Both the position numbers and the translations under genes were made by a program. 64,000 nt of DNA from Leptospira wolbachii serovar Codice str. CDC (lineage in GTDB: Bacteria > Spirochaetota > Leptospiria > Leptospirales > Leptospiraceae): contig NZ_AOGZ02000016.1 in assembly GCF_000332515.2 (NCBI RefSeq), forward strand, positions 195,628 to 259,627, in the 5' to 3' direction. A model generated the notes under the pieces. It was not told the DNA's origin. It ran no database searches and saw only the letters and a program-made list of their open reading frames with translations. Of this stretch, positions 44,741 through 54,816 are shown in pieces (position 1 is the first letter of the stretch; the number at the start of each line of letters is the position of its first letter).

Positions 44741-45589
44741 ATGTTTCGATTCATAGAATATCTGGAACGTTTTTGGGCGTTGTTGTCATTTTATCTTCCC
44801 AGCCATTTGTTTGTGGAGAATAATAAGGACAAAAACATATTGATTGTTCCTGGGTTTCGCGCTGGACGTTCTTACTATTCTAGACTCAAATCCAACTTGG
44901 ACAACCTGGGATTCAAAGTAGGAATCCTTTCTACTCTCCGTGACCCTTTATCTTTAGAAGAGGCCGTCCAATACCTTGCCAACCAGATTCTTACAGCGCC
45001 TAACGAAGTGACTTTGATTGCTCATAACACCGGCGGATTACTCGTTTTAATTTTACCTGATGAAGCCAGACGAAAAGTCAAACGACTCATCACTCTCGGA
45101 ACTCCTTTCCATGGTTCTGACAGGTTTACGAACACAAGACAATCTTATTGGGGATTTGAAGCCGATTGGGTAAAAACAAATTATAAAAATGCGTTATCTT
45201 TTCCCCTCTTCCAACCTCTCTCTGCCATCGAAGACTTTTCCTTTCCTCCACAAGAAAGTACAGAGTTTGGCCAAGGCCGTGACTTATGGTTTGATATCCC
45301 TGGCAATTATAACCTAGTACGTAGGAATGAAAACATCCGTACACTCAGAGAATTTTTGGGTACTCCAAAAGATAGTATTGCGATCATCTCTCCTCCCAAG
45401 GCAAATCCTGAATTTGCAGTCCCTAAAAAGATCGAAGTAGATTTTTCGAAGTATGAACCATCGGTTTATAAAAAGAACCAAAAACAATTAGCAGTAAAGA
45501 AGAAGTCCGCTGTAAAAAAAACAACACCAGCCAAAAAATCAAAATCTACGGCAAAACCGAAAGCCAAAAAAAAGGCTAAAAAACGTTAA
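44741..45589 (+). CDS. Alpha/beta-hydrolase-like protein with histone-H1-like tail
   Basis: The first about 215 residues look like a lipase-type alpha/beta hydrolase: LIVPGFRAGRSYYSRL as oxyanion strand and ITLGTPFHGSDRF as the usual GTPH.GS motif. The nucleophile elbow reads LIAHNTGG, so the Ser of GHSxGG is Asn96. Catalysis by the normal triad is therefore doubtful. The last about 45 residues are a Lys/Ala/Pro/Ser-rich repeat ending KAKKKAKKR, like a histone H1 tail, which is also present on the ferritin-like protein at 20549. Such tails bind nucleic acid or polyanions. The function is unknown. Confidence 0.72.
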   Translation: MFRFIEYLERFWALLSFYLPSHLFVENNKDKNILIVPGFRAGRSYYSRLKSNLDNLGFKVGILSTLRDPLSLEEAVQYLANQILTAPNEVTLIAHNTGGLLVLILPDEARRKVKRLITLGTPFHGSDRFTNTRQSYWGFEADWVKTNYKNALSFPLFQPLSAIEDFSFPPQESTEFGQGRDLWFDIPGNYNLVRRNENIRTLREFLGTPKDSIAIISPPKANPEFAVPKKIEVDFSKYEPSVYKKNQKQLAVKKKSAVKKTTPAKKSKSTAKPKAKKKAKKR

Positions 45590-45617
45590 ATTTTCTAACC
45601 TAGAAGATTTCTATGTA

Positions 45618-45645
45618 CAACTGCCCGCCAAACGGCGGACAGTTG
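45618..45645. terminator. GC-rich hairpin between convergent genes
   Basis: CAACTG-C-CCGCC pairs with GGCGG-A-CAGTTG around AAAC. It lies between the ends of two convergent genes and may be a bidirectional terminator, although no T run follows on either strand. It could alternatively be a REP-like repeat. Confidence 0.4.
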
Positions 45646-45670
45646 CCTACCAAGTCTTTCTGATAGTTAA

Positions 45671-46117
45671 TTAAACTTTCTTTAATTCTTTGACACAAGC
45701 AAGACAGCTGTCTCGGCATTCTTTGCAAACTGTGTGATGGTTGGCATGTTTATCACATTCCTTCGCACAAGCTTCACAAACTTCAACACATAAGTTTGCT
45801 AACTTCTTTGTGTAAGTAGATGACTGGCTTGCCAGTTTCACAAAAGAATCACATAGACTAATGACTTCTCTTGTACTTGTGGCACAAGCAGCCAATGACT
45901 TATCTCCCTTTCCCAATTCTGTGAGACAATGACTTAGGCAAACCTCAGCAGCAAGTTGGCAATGAAGGGCAGCCATCATTGCTTTGGAATATTTTGATTT
46001 TCCTGCCGTTGGCATGGACATCGTAGAATGGTCGTGGTCCTCTGCGGAAAGGGTAGATAAAATTCCCGAAACAGCAACTGCCATTCCAGCTTTTTGTAAT
46101 AATTCTTTGCGATTCAT
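45671..46117 (-). CDS. Csp-type four-helix copper-storage protein
   Basis: The 148-residue protein begins with MNRKELLQKAGMAVAVSG, a signal or Tat-like leader, then DHDHSTM. The mature part has 13 Cys in CxxxC-like pairs (HCQLAAEVCLSHC, LCVEVCEACAKEC, VCKECRDSCLAC), exactly the pattern of Csp1, in which Cys-lined helix bundles hold many Cu(I). Being exported it could store copper in the periplasm for the copper enzymes of the cbb3 oxidase. The next gene on the strand encodes a Cys/His-rich lipoprotein. Confidence 0.85.
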   Translation of the reverse strand: MNRKELLQKAGMAVAVSGILSTLSAEDHDHSTMSMPTAGKSKYSKAMMAALHCQLAAEVCLSHCLTELGKGDKSLAACATSTREVISLCDSFVKLASQSSTYTKKLANLCVEVCEACAKECDKHANHHTVCKECRDSCLACVKELKKV

Positions 46118-46166
46118 ATCGTATAACCTCTGTTAAAATAGTAGCTAATAAAATGTACAATCCATT

Positions 46167-46184
46167 CACCTAATCATTTAGGTG
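46167..46184. promoter_or_regulatory. Inverted repeat ahead of the copper-storage gene
   Basis: CACCTAA-TCAT-TTAGGTG is a perfect 7-bp dyad in the 75 bp between the small lipoprotein gene and the csp start. It could be an operator or a hairpin. An ATTGTACATT element beside it recurs on the other strand at about 46595. Confidence 0.35.
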
Positions 46185-46192
46185 TGGCACTC

Positions 46193-46567
46193 TCAAATTA
46201 GGAGTCGAACAGTGCGAGTGGGGGAAAAAGGAGGAGAACCGCGAAGGCCCGAAACGAACCACCGTGCGGATTGTGTGTGTAAGGAATATGTTTGTTCGGA
46301 AGCCGTAAATCCATCCCATACAACAAGTTTGATCTGTTTCCAAATGGGAAAATCAGCCGCAGTGGAAGATTGGAGTTCTTCATGTGTAAGTGGGCATTCA
46401 CAAGAATCGGCTGCATTTTCTTTAGATTCGTCCGTTTGGTGGCAAGGGGGAACTGAGGCCCGTTCCACAAATTTTTCTGCAGAGGTACAAAATCCGAAAA
46501 CTGAGGATTTACACCCCAGATAAGCAAGGAAAATTAGAATGAATCCAATTGCAAATTTTCGTTTCAT
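46193..46567 (-). CDS. Cys/His-containing lipoprotein next to copper storage gene
   Basis: The 124-residue product starts MKRKFAIGFILIFLAYLGC, a lipoprotein signal with Cys at residue 19; an ATG five codons earlier is the alternative. The mature part has CHQTDESKENAADSCECPLTHEEL, a Cys/His cluster suggestive of metal binding, and a proline-rich end (GSPPFSPTRT). Similar small proteins often accompany copper proteins. Other frames here are open too; this one is preferred because of its signal peptide and strand. Confidence 0.6.
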   Translation of the reverse strand: MKRKFAIGFILIFLAYLGCKSSVFGFCTSAEKFVERASVPPCHQTDESKENAADSCECPLTHEELQSSTAADFPIWKQIKLVVWDGFTASEQTYSLHTQSARWFVSGLRGSPPFSPTRTVRLLI

Positions 46568-46608
46568 GCTCTTTTTCTTCATCCTTTAGACGAACCAATT
46601 GTACATTC

Positions 46609-47832
46609 CTAAAATAAATTCTTCAAGCCTTTTCCTGCAACAATAAAGGTTCCAATCGTAGATCCAAATTGAGGGAGGAAAAAAACGAGGAAGATATGGA
46701 GGACACGGTTTTTCCAAAAACCAACAAAAGTTTCTGAATCTTCGGCAATATGTTCAAAGTCTTCCACAAGGGGCTTACGCAAATACGATTCCGAAAGAGC
46801 ACTCACCCAACCTGCTTTGAAGATCGGGACAAAAGTTCCAATAGGAGCTGTGATGAAGGCAAGAAGGATAGAGATCGGATGAGCGAGTGCAATGAGTGCC
46901 CCGAGAGCCGCAAGACCACCTTTGATATAAATCAGTTTCGAAAACAAATCCATACCGGCTTCCCCACCTTGGCTCCAAGTAGTATAACCAATGAGTCCAG
47001 CGAAGAACACAGGATACAGAATGATACTAATATTGTCCCACCAATTGCGTTTGGGAATTTCGTCTAACACGGACAAGTCGTTTACCGTATGAAGATTTCT
47101 TTCAATTCCAGCTAAATGGCCCGCACCCACTACTGCCAAAAGTTTTTTAACTGACTTACCTTCTGTCGCTTGGCGAATTTTTTCAGCTAAATACACATCC
47201 CTTTCATCAATGATGACATGTTTGACTGATTCATATTTTTTTGGGATTTGAGAGAACAGGTCTTTGAGAATGTCATCAGACTTCATCTCTTCGATTTTAT
47301 CGTCTGAAACATCCTCGCGAACAAGAAGTGATGCAAGAAGAGCGCTGAATAGATACATTTTAGAGAAAAAACCTACGTTCCCCCAAGACCTCTTGAGCGT
47401 GGTTTGGATTTCTCTGTCTACTGCCATTACAGGTTTTTTTAAAGATCGGCCCATGGTGATTGCCTTACGCATTTCATCACCAGGTTTGATGTCTTTATTG
47501 CCGATTTTTTTCTGGAAAGAAGAAAGGATGAGGCTGGATAAAAGTAACCACATTTTTCGTTCTTTAAATACTTTGAATATATCTAATTTTTTTAAATAGT
47601 CGGGATCTTCCACCGACTTCATTCGAGACTCACATAACTCGACACAAATGACATCGGGTTTTAATGTTCGGATCATTTTTTCGACTTCATCTACACTTTG
47701 TTTGGAAACATGCGCTGTTCCCAGAATGTGGACTTCCGTTTTTCCGATGGTTTGGAAGAGATAAGGTTCCGTTGTTTTGAAACCTTTTTTGGTAGATTTT
47801 CTTGTGGGAGTTGATTTTTTGATTGAACGCAT
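46609..47832 (-). CDS. TraB/PrgY-family membrane protein
   Basis: The product has 407 residues: an N-terminal TraB domain (ILGTAHVSKQSVDEV, VICVELCESR, later VVGAGHLAGIERNL) and about four transmembrane helices at the C terminus. The GTAHVS motif and a GAGHLAG motif place it with TraB/PrgY and related GxGHxxG metalloprotease-like proteins. In enterococci PrgY inhibits a mating pheromone; here the role is unknown. Confidence 0.88.
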   Translation of the reverse strand: MRSIKKSTPTRKSTKKGFKTTEPYLFQTIGKTEVHILGTAHVSKQSVDEVEKMIRTLKPDVICVELCESRMKSVEDPDYLKKLDIFKVFKERKMWLLLSSLILSSFQKKIGNKDIKPGDEMRKAITMGRSLKKPVMAVDREIQTTLKRSWGNVGFFSKMYLFSALLASLLVREDVSDDKIEEMKSDDILKDLFSQIPKKYESVKHVIIDERDVYLAEKIRQATEGKSVKKLLAVVGAGHLAGIERNLHTVNDLSVLDEIPKRNWWDNISIILYPVFFAGLIGYTTWSQGGEAGMDLFSKLIYIKGGLAALGALIALAHPISILLAFITAPIGTFVPIFKAGWVSALSESYLRKPLVEDFEHIAEDSETFVGFWKNRVLHIFLVFFLPQFGSTIGTFIVAGKGLKNLF

Positions 47833-47892
47833 AAGGAAAGGTTACTATCTATAATACCTAAGTAACGGTTCCACTCTCTAGAAACAAGTAGA

Positions 47893-48396
47893 ATGTCTAT
47901 AAAATCCAAAATCATCAATGTCGGAATTGCCGACATCAAGGTCGGAAAAGATACGGATGTGCTCCGAACTACATTGGGTTCGTGCATAGGAATCGTTTTG
48001 TATGATCCTGAGCAGAAAGTGGGAGCCATTTCCCATATCATGCTTGCCAAAGATCCAACAGGCAAAGACGCCACTAAGTTCCCGCATAAATACGGGGAAA
48101 CTGCCCTACCCATCCTAATCGAAATGATGAAACAACAAGGATCTAACATAGGACAATATTCTTGCAGAATGTTTGGAGGAGCGTCCATGTTTAAGGGGAT
48201 CAACTCCCAATTTTTACAAAACATAGGGGAACAGAACATCGCTATTGTTAAAAAATTCATGGAAGAGAAGAAAATTCCCGTCATAGTAGAAGATGTGGCA
48301 GGGAACGAAGGAAGAACCATTAGTCTTTACTGTGACGACGGACGAGTTTTGTTAAAAAAAGCTGGTATGGAAAAATACCTTTATAAGGTGCGTTAG
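47893..48396 (+). CDS. cheD: Chemoreceptor glutamine deamidase CheD
   Basis: This 167-residue enzyme deamidates receptor glutamines. Catalytic Cys31 is in [13 protein letters not shown] and His48 in GAISHIML, 17 residues apart as in characterised Che[20 protein letters not shown] follows. No cheC, cheR or cheB gene is adjacent. It is immediately followed by an HDOD-domain gene. Confidence 0.95.
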   Translation: MSIKSKIINVGIADIKVGKDTDVLRTTLGSCIGIVLYDPEQKVGAISHIMLAKDPTGKDATKFPHKYGETALPILIEMMKQQGSNIGQYSCRMFGGASMFKGINSQFLQNIGEQNIAIVKKFMEEKKIPVIVEDVAGNEGRTISLYCDDGRVLLKKAGMEKYLYKVR

Positions 48397-48402
48397 GCGA
48401 AT

Positions 48403-49257
48403 ATGCTAAAATCAAAGGTTGATGAAGTATTACAAGACGTAAATAAACTACCTGCCATTTCGTCGGTTGTTTCGAAGGTATTGGAAAAACTCCAAAAACC
48501 CGACGTAAATATTGCGGATCTTGCACAGGAAATTTCGAAAGATCCAGCAATCACTGCAAACGTAATTAAACTTTCCAACTCTGCTTACTACCGGGCATCC
48601 AAACCGATCCGCACAGTCCAAGAGGCTCTTATGACTCTTGGAATCAAAACGGTAAAAGAAATTGTCCTTCTCACCGCTGCCAAAGGGATCCTCTCGCAAG
48701 ACTTAAATAGTTATCAATTGGAAGCAGCACAACTTTGGACTTCCTCTCTACTTGTGGCAGAGCTTTCGAGTAAAATTGTCCAACACAAAAAACTGAAAAT
48801 AGACAAGGACCTTGCCTTTACTTCAGGACTCCTCTGCAGTGTGGGTAAAATTGTCCTCGCTCAGTTCTTTAGCCCTGTCATGATGCAGCTCAAAGCGGAT
48901 CTAAAAGACAACCAAGAGCCTTTCCCTGCATTGGAAAAAAAGTATTTTGGATACACGCATATGGAAGTGTCTGAAAATCTTTTGAAACGGTGGAACTTCC
49001 CGCAAGAATTGACTGACGTAGTAGCCAACTACCTTACACCGGAAAACTCCAAAAACAATCCTGTTCTCACTTCTGTTGTACATATTGCAAGTATCCTTAT
49101 AGTCGTTTCTGGAATTGGAATCGATATTGGTGGTGAGTCCGTTCCTATTTCTCCTTTTGCACTCAGCCAAACAGGCGTTACAGAAGCAGATATCGAAACC
49201 TATTTCGTTCACATCCCTGACTTACAAGCCGGGCTTGCTGATTTGTTAAACGTATAG
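48403..49257 (+). CDS. HDOD-domain protein
   Basis: The 284-residue protein is a single HDOD domain (LPAISSVVSKVLEKLQKPDVNIADLAQEISKDPAITANVIKLSNSAYY, with QEALMTLGIKTVKEIV later). HDOD proteins are HD-GYP relatives without the full catalytic pair and act in signalling. It begins 7 bp after cheD, so the two are likely co-transcribed; ATG 48403 carries no strong ribosome binding site. Confidence 0.9.
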   Translation: MLKSKVDEVLQDVNKLPAISSVVSKVLEKLQKPDVNIADLAQEISKDPAITANVIKLSNSAYYRASKPIRTVQEALMTLGIKTVKEIVLLTAAKGILSQDLNSYQLEAAQLWTSSLLVAELSSKIVQHKKLKIDKDLAFTSGLLCSVGKIVLAQFFSPVMMQLKADLKDNQEPFPALEKKYFGYTHMEVSENLLKRWNFPQELTDVVANYLTPENSKNNPVLTSVVHIASILIVVSGIGIDIGGESVPISPFALSQTGVTEADIETYFVHIPDLQAGLADLLNV

Positions 49258-49294
49258 TTTTAATTTTTAGCCTCACAATTTTGAGTCAGAGTTT

Positions 49295-49831
49295 ATGAAT
49301 ATAATCTTTATTGGAGCAAGGGGCGCTGGAAAATCCAAAGTCTCTCGTTCTCTTTCCAAAAAGACAGAATTTCCAGTTGTTTCTACCGATTCCACCGCTG
49401 TTTACGAAGCTGGAGGAATTCCCATCCCCAAATTTGTAGAGAAATCTGGTTGGAAAGCATTCCGAGAATTAGAATATTCTATTTTGCAAAAATTACAAAA
49501 TGCTGATGGGATCATTCTGGATTGTGGTGGTGGTATCCTATTTGATCTGGACGAGTCTGGTAACGAAGTTCCAAGTCAAAGAAAATTGGATCTACTTCGT
49601 AGTATAGGAAGGATCGTTTATTTGGAACGTGGGCTTGAAGAACTTATCGAAAAAGTAAAGGGAGACTCCACAAGACCCGACCTCTCGAAAGAAACTTCCT
49701 ACAGGTCCATTTTGGAAAAAAGATTACCCATCTACCAAGAAGCAGCCCATTTCAAACTGAATTTATCTAAACTTTCGAAAGAGGAAGCCGCCGAACACAT
49801 CTTAGATTGGTTAGGAATCAAATCTAAATAA
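49295..49831 (+). CDS. aroK: Shikimate kinase
   Basis: The 178-residue P-loop kinase phosphorylates shikimate in aromatic amino acid synthesis. GARGAGKS (Walker A), DSTAVYEAGG (the substrate Asp region), LDCGGGILFD and the lid STRPDL are visible. Length is typical. It follows the HDOD gene with a 37 bp gap. Confidence 0.9.
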   Translation: MNIIFIGARGAGKSKVSRSLSKKTEFPVVSTDSTAVYEAGGIPIPKFVEKSGWKAFRELEYSILQKLQNADGIILDCGGGILFDLDESGNEVPSQRKLDLLRSIGRIVYLERGLEELIEKVKGDSTRPDLSKETSYRSILEKRLPIYQEAAHFKLNLSKLSKEEAAEHILDWLGIKSK

Positions 49832-50238
49832 TGGAACCAATATTGGAACGGTACGTTTAAGTAAAACCTTCGATTTCTGATCATTGCGAACCCGCCTGGG
49901 AACCTCGGGAGAAAACCTATTTTCCCCTACTCGGACCTTGCCTTAAAACTAACAAAGTAACCCACCGCTTTCGGAAAAAGGGTGCTGGGATTTAAGCGAT
50001 TTTCCTATGGAAGTTGCAGTTCGCTTGTTTCTTGTACTCCAAGATTTTTTAGACAGAATTCAATCCAGTTCATAAAGTAATCCAAGTGATTATATTATAT
50101 GCATATCGCACACAAAGAGAACGTTTTCTGGTGTTTGGTTTTGCCTAAAAATAAATCATTTTGCTGAAAACAAAATAATTGGACAGTACATCCAAATTCA
50201 AAAACAAGGTACAGTAATTGCTTTAGAGTAGGGTACGT
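49832..50238. other. Gene-free stretch between aroK and gltB
   Basis: No frame of convincing length or content is seen in these 407 bp. A TATATTATAT run near 50092-50101 and an AAAACAAAATAATT stretch near 50168-50181 could belong to the gltB promoter, but no matching -35 is evident. Confidence 0.4.
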
Positions 50239-53200
50239 ATGTCAAAATCTAACCAACCACCCATCCTTCCGCCACTCGGCCCACAGGCCCAAGGTATGTA
50301 TGATCCTGCCATGGACAAAGATTCCTGTGGTGTTGGTTTTATCGCAAATTTTAAAGGCAAACGTTCCCGTGACATCGTCGACAAAGGGATCCGCCTGATG
50401 TGTAACCTCGAACACCGAGGAGCCGAAGGAGCCGATCCAAAAACCGGAGACGGTGCAGGGATCATGATCAATATTCCCGATGCATTTTTTAGAAAGAATC
50501 TTCCCTTCACTCTTCCAAAAGAAGGCGATTATGCCGTAGGATTTCTTTTCCTTCCGCAAAACACAGAAGTCAGAACCGCCGTCGAAAACGTAATCGAGAA
50601 AATTATCGTTGATGAAGGAGAGGAGTTCCTCGGATTCCGAGATGTTCCGATTAACAAAGAATACGCGGGGGTTGTAGCTTCTAAAACTATCCCGGTATTC
50701 AAACAAGTATTCATTGGTAAAAAATCCAAAAAAATAAAAACCTCTGACGACTTCGAAAGAAAACTATTCCTTATCCGTCGCCTAATCGACAGACGTATCC
50801 GTGCAGAAATGAAACTGGATCGTTCTCAGTACTACGTTCCTAGTTTTTCCTCACGTACGATTGTCTACAAAGGGATGTTACTTGGTGACCAAGTTAAAAA
50901 ATTCTATGAAGATTTAAAATCTCCTGATTTAACTTCTGCGTTTTGTTTGACTCATACAAGGTTTTCGACGAACACCTTCCCTACTTGGGATTTGGCTCAC
51001 CCTTACCGTCAAATTGCACATAACGGAGAGATCAACACACTTCGTGGGAACATGAACTGGATGGCCGCTCGTCAGATGGTGATGCAGTCTCCCATTTACG
51101 GGGATGAACTTCGCCGTATGCTTCCGATCGTAATGGAAGGCCAATCAGATACAGCAACTTTTGATACAGTGCTTGAACTACTTGTAATGGGAGGAAGGTC
51201 TTTACCTCACTCCGTTATGATGATGATTCCAGAAGCTTGGTCTAAAAACAAAGCAATGGATGCCGACAGACGCGCGTTCTACGAATACCATGCAACCTTT
51301 ATGGAACCTTGGGATGGACCTGCTGCCATTGCCTTTACTGACGGTCGTATCATTGGTGCCACGCTTGACAGAAATGGACTTCGTCCTGCCAGATTTGTCG
51401 TCACAAAAGACGATGAAGTGATCATGTCTTCGGAAGCAGGCGTTCTCAACCTTCCCCCAGAAGAAATTTTAGTCCAAGACCGTCTTCGTCCAGGTCGTAT
51501 GCTTCTCATCGATATGGAAAAAGGACAAATCCTGGACGATGAAGAAATCAAAAAACAAATCGCCACTCAAAAACCATACCGCAAATGGGTAGAAGACAAT
51601 ATGATTCGTTTGGGATCTCTACCAGATCCTGAAAACGTAAAACAACCACAACACGAAACCATTTTGGAACGCCAAAGGGCTTTTGGTTATACTCACGAAG
51701 ATGTATTTACTATCATCAAACCAATGGGAGTTTCTGGAGAAGAGCCCATAGGCTCTATGGGTGTAGATTCTTCCCTTGCCGTTTTAAGTGAAAAGCCACA
51801 ACCCCTATTCCGTTACTTCAAACAAAATTTTGCCCAGGTGACAAACCCACCGATTGATCCAATTCGAGAAGAATTGGTGATGGAACTTACAACTTACATT
51901 GGGCCAGAAGGAAACCTTCTCTCCGAAGAACCAGAACATGCTCACCGTTTGGAATTGGAACATCCGATCCTAACAAACGAAGATTTTGAAAAGATCAAAC
52001 AAATCAGTGAAGGCCATTTCAAAGCCAAAACCTTTGCCATCCTTTTTGATCCCTCCAAAAAACATGACATGAGAAACTCGCTCGATCGTGTTTGTGCCGA
52101 TGCAGCCAAAGCCGTTCGGGAACAAGGCGTAAACCTCATTATCTTAACTGACCATGGTGTGGGTGAGAAAAAAGCAGCTATCCCATCGCTTCTGGCAGTG
52201 GCAGGACTCCACCACTACCTGATCCGTGAGGGACTTAGGACCAAAGCAGGAATTGTATTAGAATCAGGGGAACCAAGAGAAGTGGCCCACTTTGCATTGT
52301 TATGTGGTTATGGTGCCAATGCCATCAACCCATACCTTGCTTTTGAAACCATTGCCGATCTTTCCCAACAAGGTTTACTCCCAGAAGTTCCTAATTACAA
52401 GGATGCAAAAAAGAAATACATCAAATCCATTGGGAAAGGACTCTTCAAAGTGTTCTCAAAAATGGGAATCTCCACATTGCAGTCGTATTGTGGTGCGCAA
52501 ATCTTTGAAGCTGTGGGACTTGATTCCGAGTTAGTGAATACTTACTTTGCAGGAACACAATCCAGAATCGAAGGGTTGTCGCTTGAGATGTTAGAAGAAG
52601 AAACGGTTCGTCGACACAAAGCGGCTTATGATCCGACATTCTTCCCAAATAACTTGGAACCAGGTGGAGTTCACTACTACCGTAAAAATGGCGATAGCCA
52701 TCTTTATACTCCAATTACTGTACATAAATTACAGAAGGCAACTCAGGACAACGACTACAAAACTTTTAAAGAGTTTTCAAGCCTAATCGATAACCAAAAC
52801 GAGAAGGCAATCACTCTTAGAAGTTTATTCCAACTAGACTTCGAAGGATCCAAAGCAATCCCAATTGAAGAAGTGGAATCTGTAAAATCCATTCTGAAAC
52901 GTTTTCAAACAGGAGCCATGAGTCATGGATCCATTTCTTGGGAAGCACATACTACACTTGCAATTGCCATGAACCGAATTGGTGCAAAATCCAATACCGG
53001 GGAAGGTGGCGAAGACCCTGTTAGGTTTAAAACCTTGCCTAATGGAGATAGCATGCGTTCGGCGATCAAACAGGTTGCCTCTGCACGTTTTGGTGTAACT
53101 ATGGAATACCTCACCAATGCTGATGATATCCAAATCAAAATGGCACAGGGCGCAAAACCAGGAGAAGGTGGACAACTTCCGGGGCACAAAGTAGACAAAT

Positions 53201-54816
53201 ACATTGGATGGCTACGTTATTCCACTCCAGGGGTGACACTGATCTCCCCTCCTCCTCACCATGATATTTATTCGATTGAAGATTTAAAACAGCTCATCTT
53301 CGATTTGAAAAACTCAAATCCTAGAGCTCGTATATCGGTAAAATTGGTTTCTGAATCAGGTGTAGGGACTGTTGCGGCTGGTGTTGCCAAAGCTCATGCC
53401 GATCATATCCTCATCGCAGGACATGAAGGGGGAACGGGTGCAAGCCCTATCTCTTCCATCCATCATGCAGGAACCCCTTGGGAACTTGGGCTTTCTGAAA
53501 CCCACCAAACCCTTGTTGCCAACGGCCTTCGTGACCGTGTGTATCTGGCAGTCGATGGGAAACTACTGACAGGAAAAGATGTGGTTGTGGGAGCCCTCCT
53601 AGGTGCGGAAGAATTTGGATTCTCTACTTCTGCACTCGTCTCTGTAGGTTGTATCATGATGCGTAAATGCCACTTGAATACTTGTCCTGTCGGCGTTGCC
53701 ACTCAAGATGAATTCTTAAGAAGTAAATTTACAGGCAAACCAGAACACGTTGTGAACTTTATGACCTTTGTTGCGGAAGAAGTCCGCGAGATCATGGCAA
53801 AACTTGGATTCAGAACTTTTGAAGAAATGATCGGACAAGTGGAAAAAATTAAATTCAAACGACCGCATCACCATTGGAAGGCACGTGGACTTGATTTTAC
53901 AAAAGTTCTCCATAGACCAACTCCCGTATTTCCAACGGGTTTATTCCGTGCGAAAGAACAGAACCACCACTTGGATGAACAAATTGACAACGAACTCATT
54001 CGTAAGGCTCTTCCTGCGATTGACCACAAACAACCGGTCAAAATCCAAACTACTATCGTAAACTTAAATCGTTCGGTAGGAACCATGTTAAGTCACGAAG
54101 TGACTAAAAAATATGGAGTGGATGGTCTTTCCGAAGACACGATCGATATCGAATTCACAGGGACCGCAGGACAATCGTTTGGTGCTTTTGTTACAAAAGG
54201 GATGACTCTTCGTTTGGTAGGGGAAGGAAACGACTACGTAGGCAAAGGACTTTGTGGTGGAAAACTCATCTTCCAAACCCCCAAAACGGCCCCTTACAAA
54301 GCAGAAGAAAATATCGTTATCGGTAACACATGTTTTATTGGAGCGACCAGTGGGAATGCCTATGTGAATGGAATTGCCGGCGAACGTTTTTGTGTTCGTA
54401 ACTCAGGAGCTCATGTCATCGTAGAAGGGACAGGTGACCACGGTTGTGAATACATGACCGGTGGACGAGTCATTATCCTCGGAGACATTGGACGAAACTT
54501 TGCTGCGGGTATGTCTGGTGGGATTGCTTACCTTTGGGATCCAAAGAAAAACAAAGAATCACTCATCAACAAAGAGATGGTCGACTTAGATCCGTTAACT
54601 GATGCATCAGAAATTGCAGAAGTAAAAAAGATGGTAGAAGATCATAAAGCTTATACCGGTTCCAAACGAGCCGAAGAAGTTTTAAACAATTGGGATACGG
54701 TCGTCAAAGAAATGATCAAAGTGATTCCGAGAGATTATAAAAAAGCTCTAGAAAAAATGGCCGAAGAAAATGCATCAGGGAAACCAAACAAAGAGGGGGT
54801 AACAGCTCGTGGGTAA
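50239..54816 (+). CDS. gltB: Glutamate synthase large subunit
   Basis: The 1525-residue enzyme makes glutamate from glutamine and 2-oxoglutarate. The N-terminal amidotransferase has its nucleophile at Cys30 ([10 protein letters not shown]) after a short propeptide. The central synthase domain follows, with FMN/3Fe-4S motif [17 protein letters not shown] and the gxgxg C-terminal domain ([48 protein letters not shown]). It overlaps gltD by 8 bp. The 407 bp upstream hold its promoter. Confidence 0.97.
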   Translation: MSKSNQPPILPPLGPQAQGMYDPAMDKDSCGVGFIANFKGKRSRDIVDKGIRLMCNLEHRGAEGADPKTGDGAGIMINIPDAFFRKNLPFTLPKEGDYAVGFLFLPQNTEVRTAVENVIEKIIVDEGEEFLGFRDVPINKEYAGVVASKTIPVFKQVFIGKKSKKIKTSDDFERKLFLIRRLIDRRIRAEMKLDRSQYYVPSFSSRTIVYKGMLLGDQVKKFYEDLKSPDLTSAFCLTHTRFSTNTFPTWDLAHPYRQIAHNGEINTLRGNMNWMAARQMVMQSPIYGDELRRMLPIVMEGQSDTATFDTVLELLVMGGRSLPHSVMMMIPEAWSKNKAMDADRRAFYEYHATFMEPWDGPAAIAFTDGRIIGATLDRNGLRPARFVVTKDDEVIMSSEAGVLNLPPEEILVQDRLRPGRMLLIDMEKGQILDDEEIKKQIATQKPYRKWVEDNMIRLGSLPDPENVKQPQHETILERQRAFGYTHEDVFTIIKPMGVSGEEPIGSMGVDSSLAVLSEKPQPLFRYFKQNFAQVTNPPIDPIREELVMELTTYIGPEGNLLSEEPEHAHRLELEHPILTNEDFEKIKQISEGHFKAKTFAILFDPSKKHDMRNSLDRVCADAAKAVREQGVNLIILTDHGVGEKKAAIPSLLAVAGLHHYLIREGLRTKAGIVLESGEPREVAHFALLCGYGANAINPYLAFETIADLSQQGLLPEVPNYKDAKKKYIKSIGKGLFKVFSKMGISTLQSYCGAQIFEAVGLDSELVNTYFAGTQSRIEGLSLEMLEEETVRRHKAAYDPTFFPNNLEPGGVHYYRKNGDSHLYTPITVHKLQKATQDNDYKTFKEFSSLIDNQNEKAITLRSLFQLDFEGSKAIPIEEVESVKSILKRFQTGAMSHGSISWEAHTTLAIAMNRIGAKSNTGEGGEDPVRFKTLPNGDSMRSAIKQVASARFGVTMEYLTNADDIQIKMAQGAKPGEGGQLPGHKVDKYIGWLRYSTPGVTLISPPPHHDIYSIEDLKQLIFDLKNSNPRARISVKLVSESGVGTVAAGVAKAHADHILIAGHEGGTGASPISSIHHAGTPWELGLSETHQTLVANGLRDRVYLAVDGKLLTGKDVVVGALLGAEEFGFSTSALVSVGCIMMRKCHLNTCPVGVATQDEFLRSKFTGKPEHVVNFMTFVAEEVREIMAKLGFRTFEEMIGQVEKIKFKRPHHHWKARGLDFTKVLHRPTPVFPTGLFRAKEQNHHLDEQIDNELIRKALPAIDHKQPVKIQTTIVNLNRSVGTMLSHEVTKKYGVDGLSEDTIDIEFTGTAGQSFGAFVTKGMTLRLVGEGNDYVGKGLCGGKLIFQTPKTAPYKAEENIVIGNTCFIGATSGNAYVNGIAGERFCVRNSGAHVIVEGTGDHGCEYMTGGRVIILGDIGRNFAAGMSGGIAYLWDPKKNKESLINKEMVDLDPLTDASEIAEVKKMVEDHKAYTGSKRAEEVLNNWDTVVKEMIKVIPRDYKKALEKMAEENASGKPNKEGVTARG

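Noticed and set aside
46182..46523. 113-codon plus-strand frame opposite the Cys/His lipoprotein
   Set aside because: No signal or motif; the minus-strand frame has a lipoprotein signal and fits the copper neighbour.
47691..48320. 209-codon minus-strand frame across cheD
   Set aside because: cheD is unmistakable on the other strand, and this frame has no motif.
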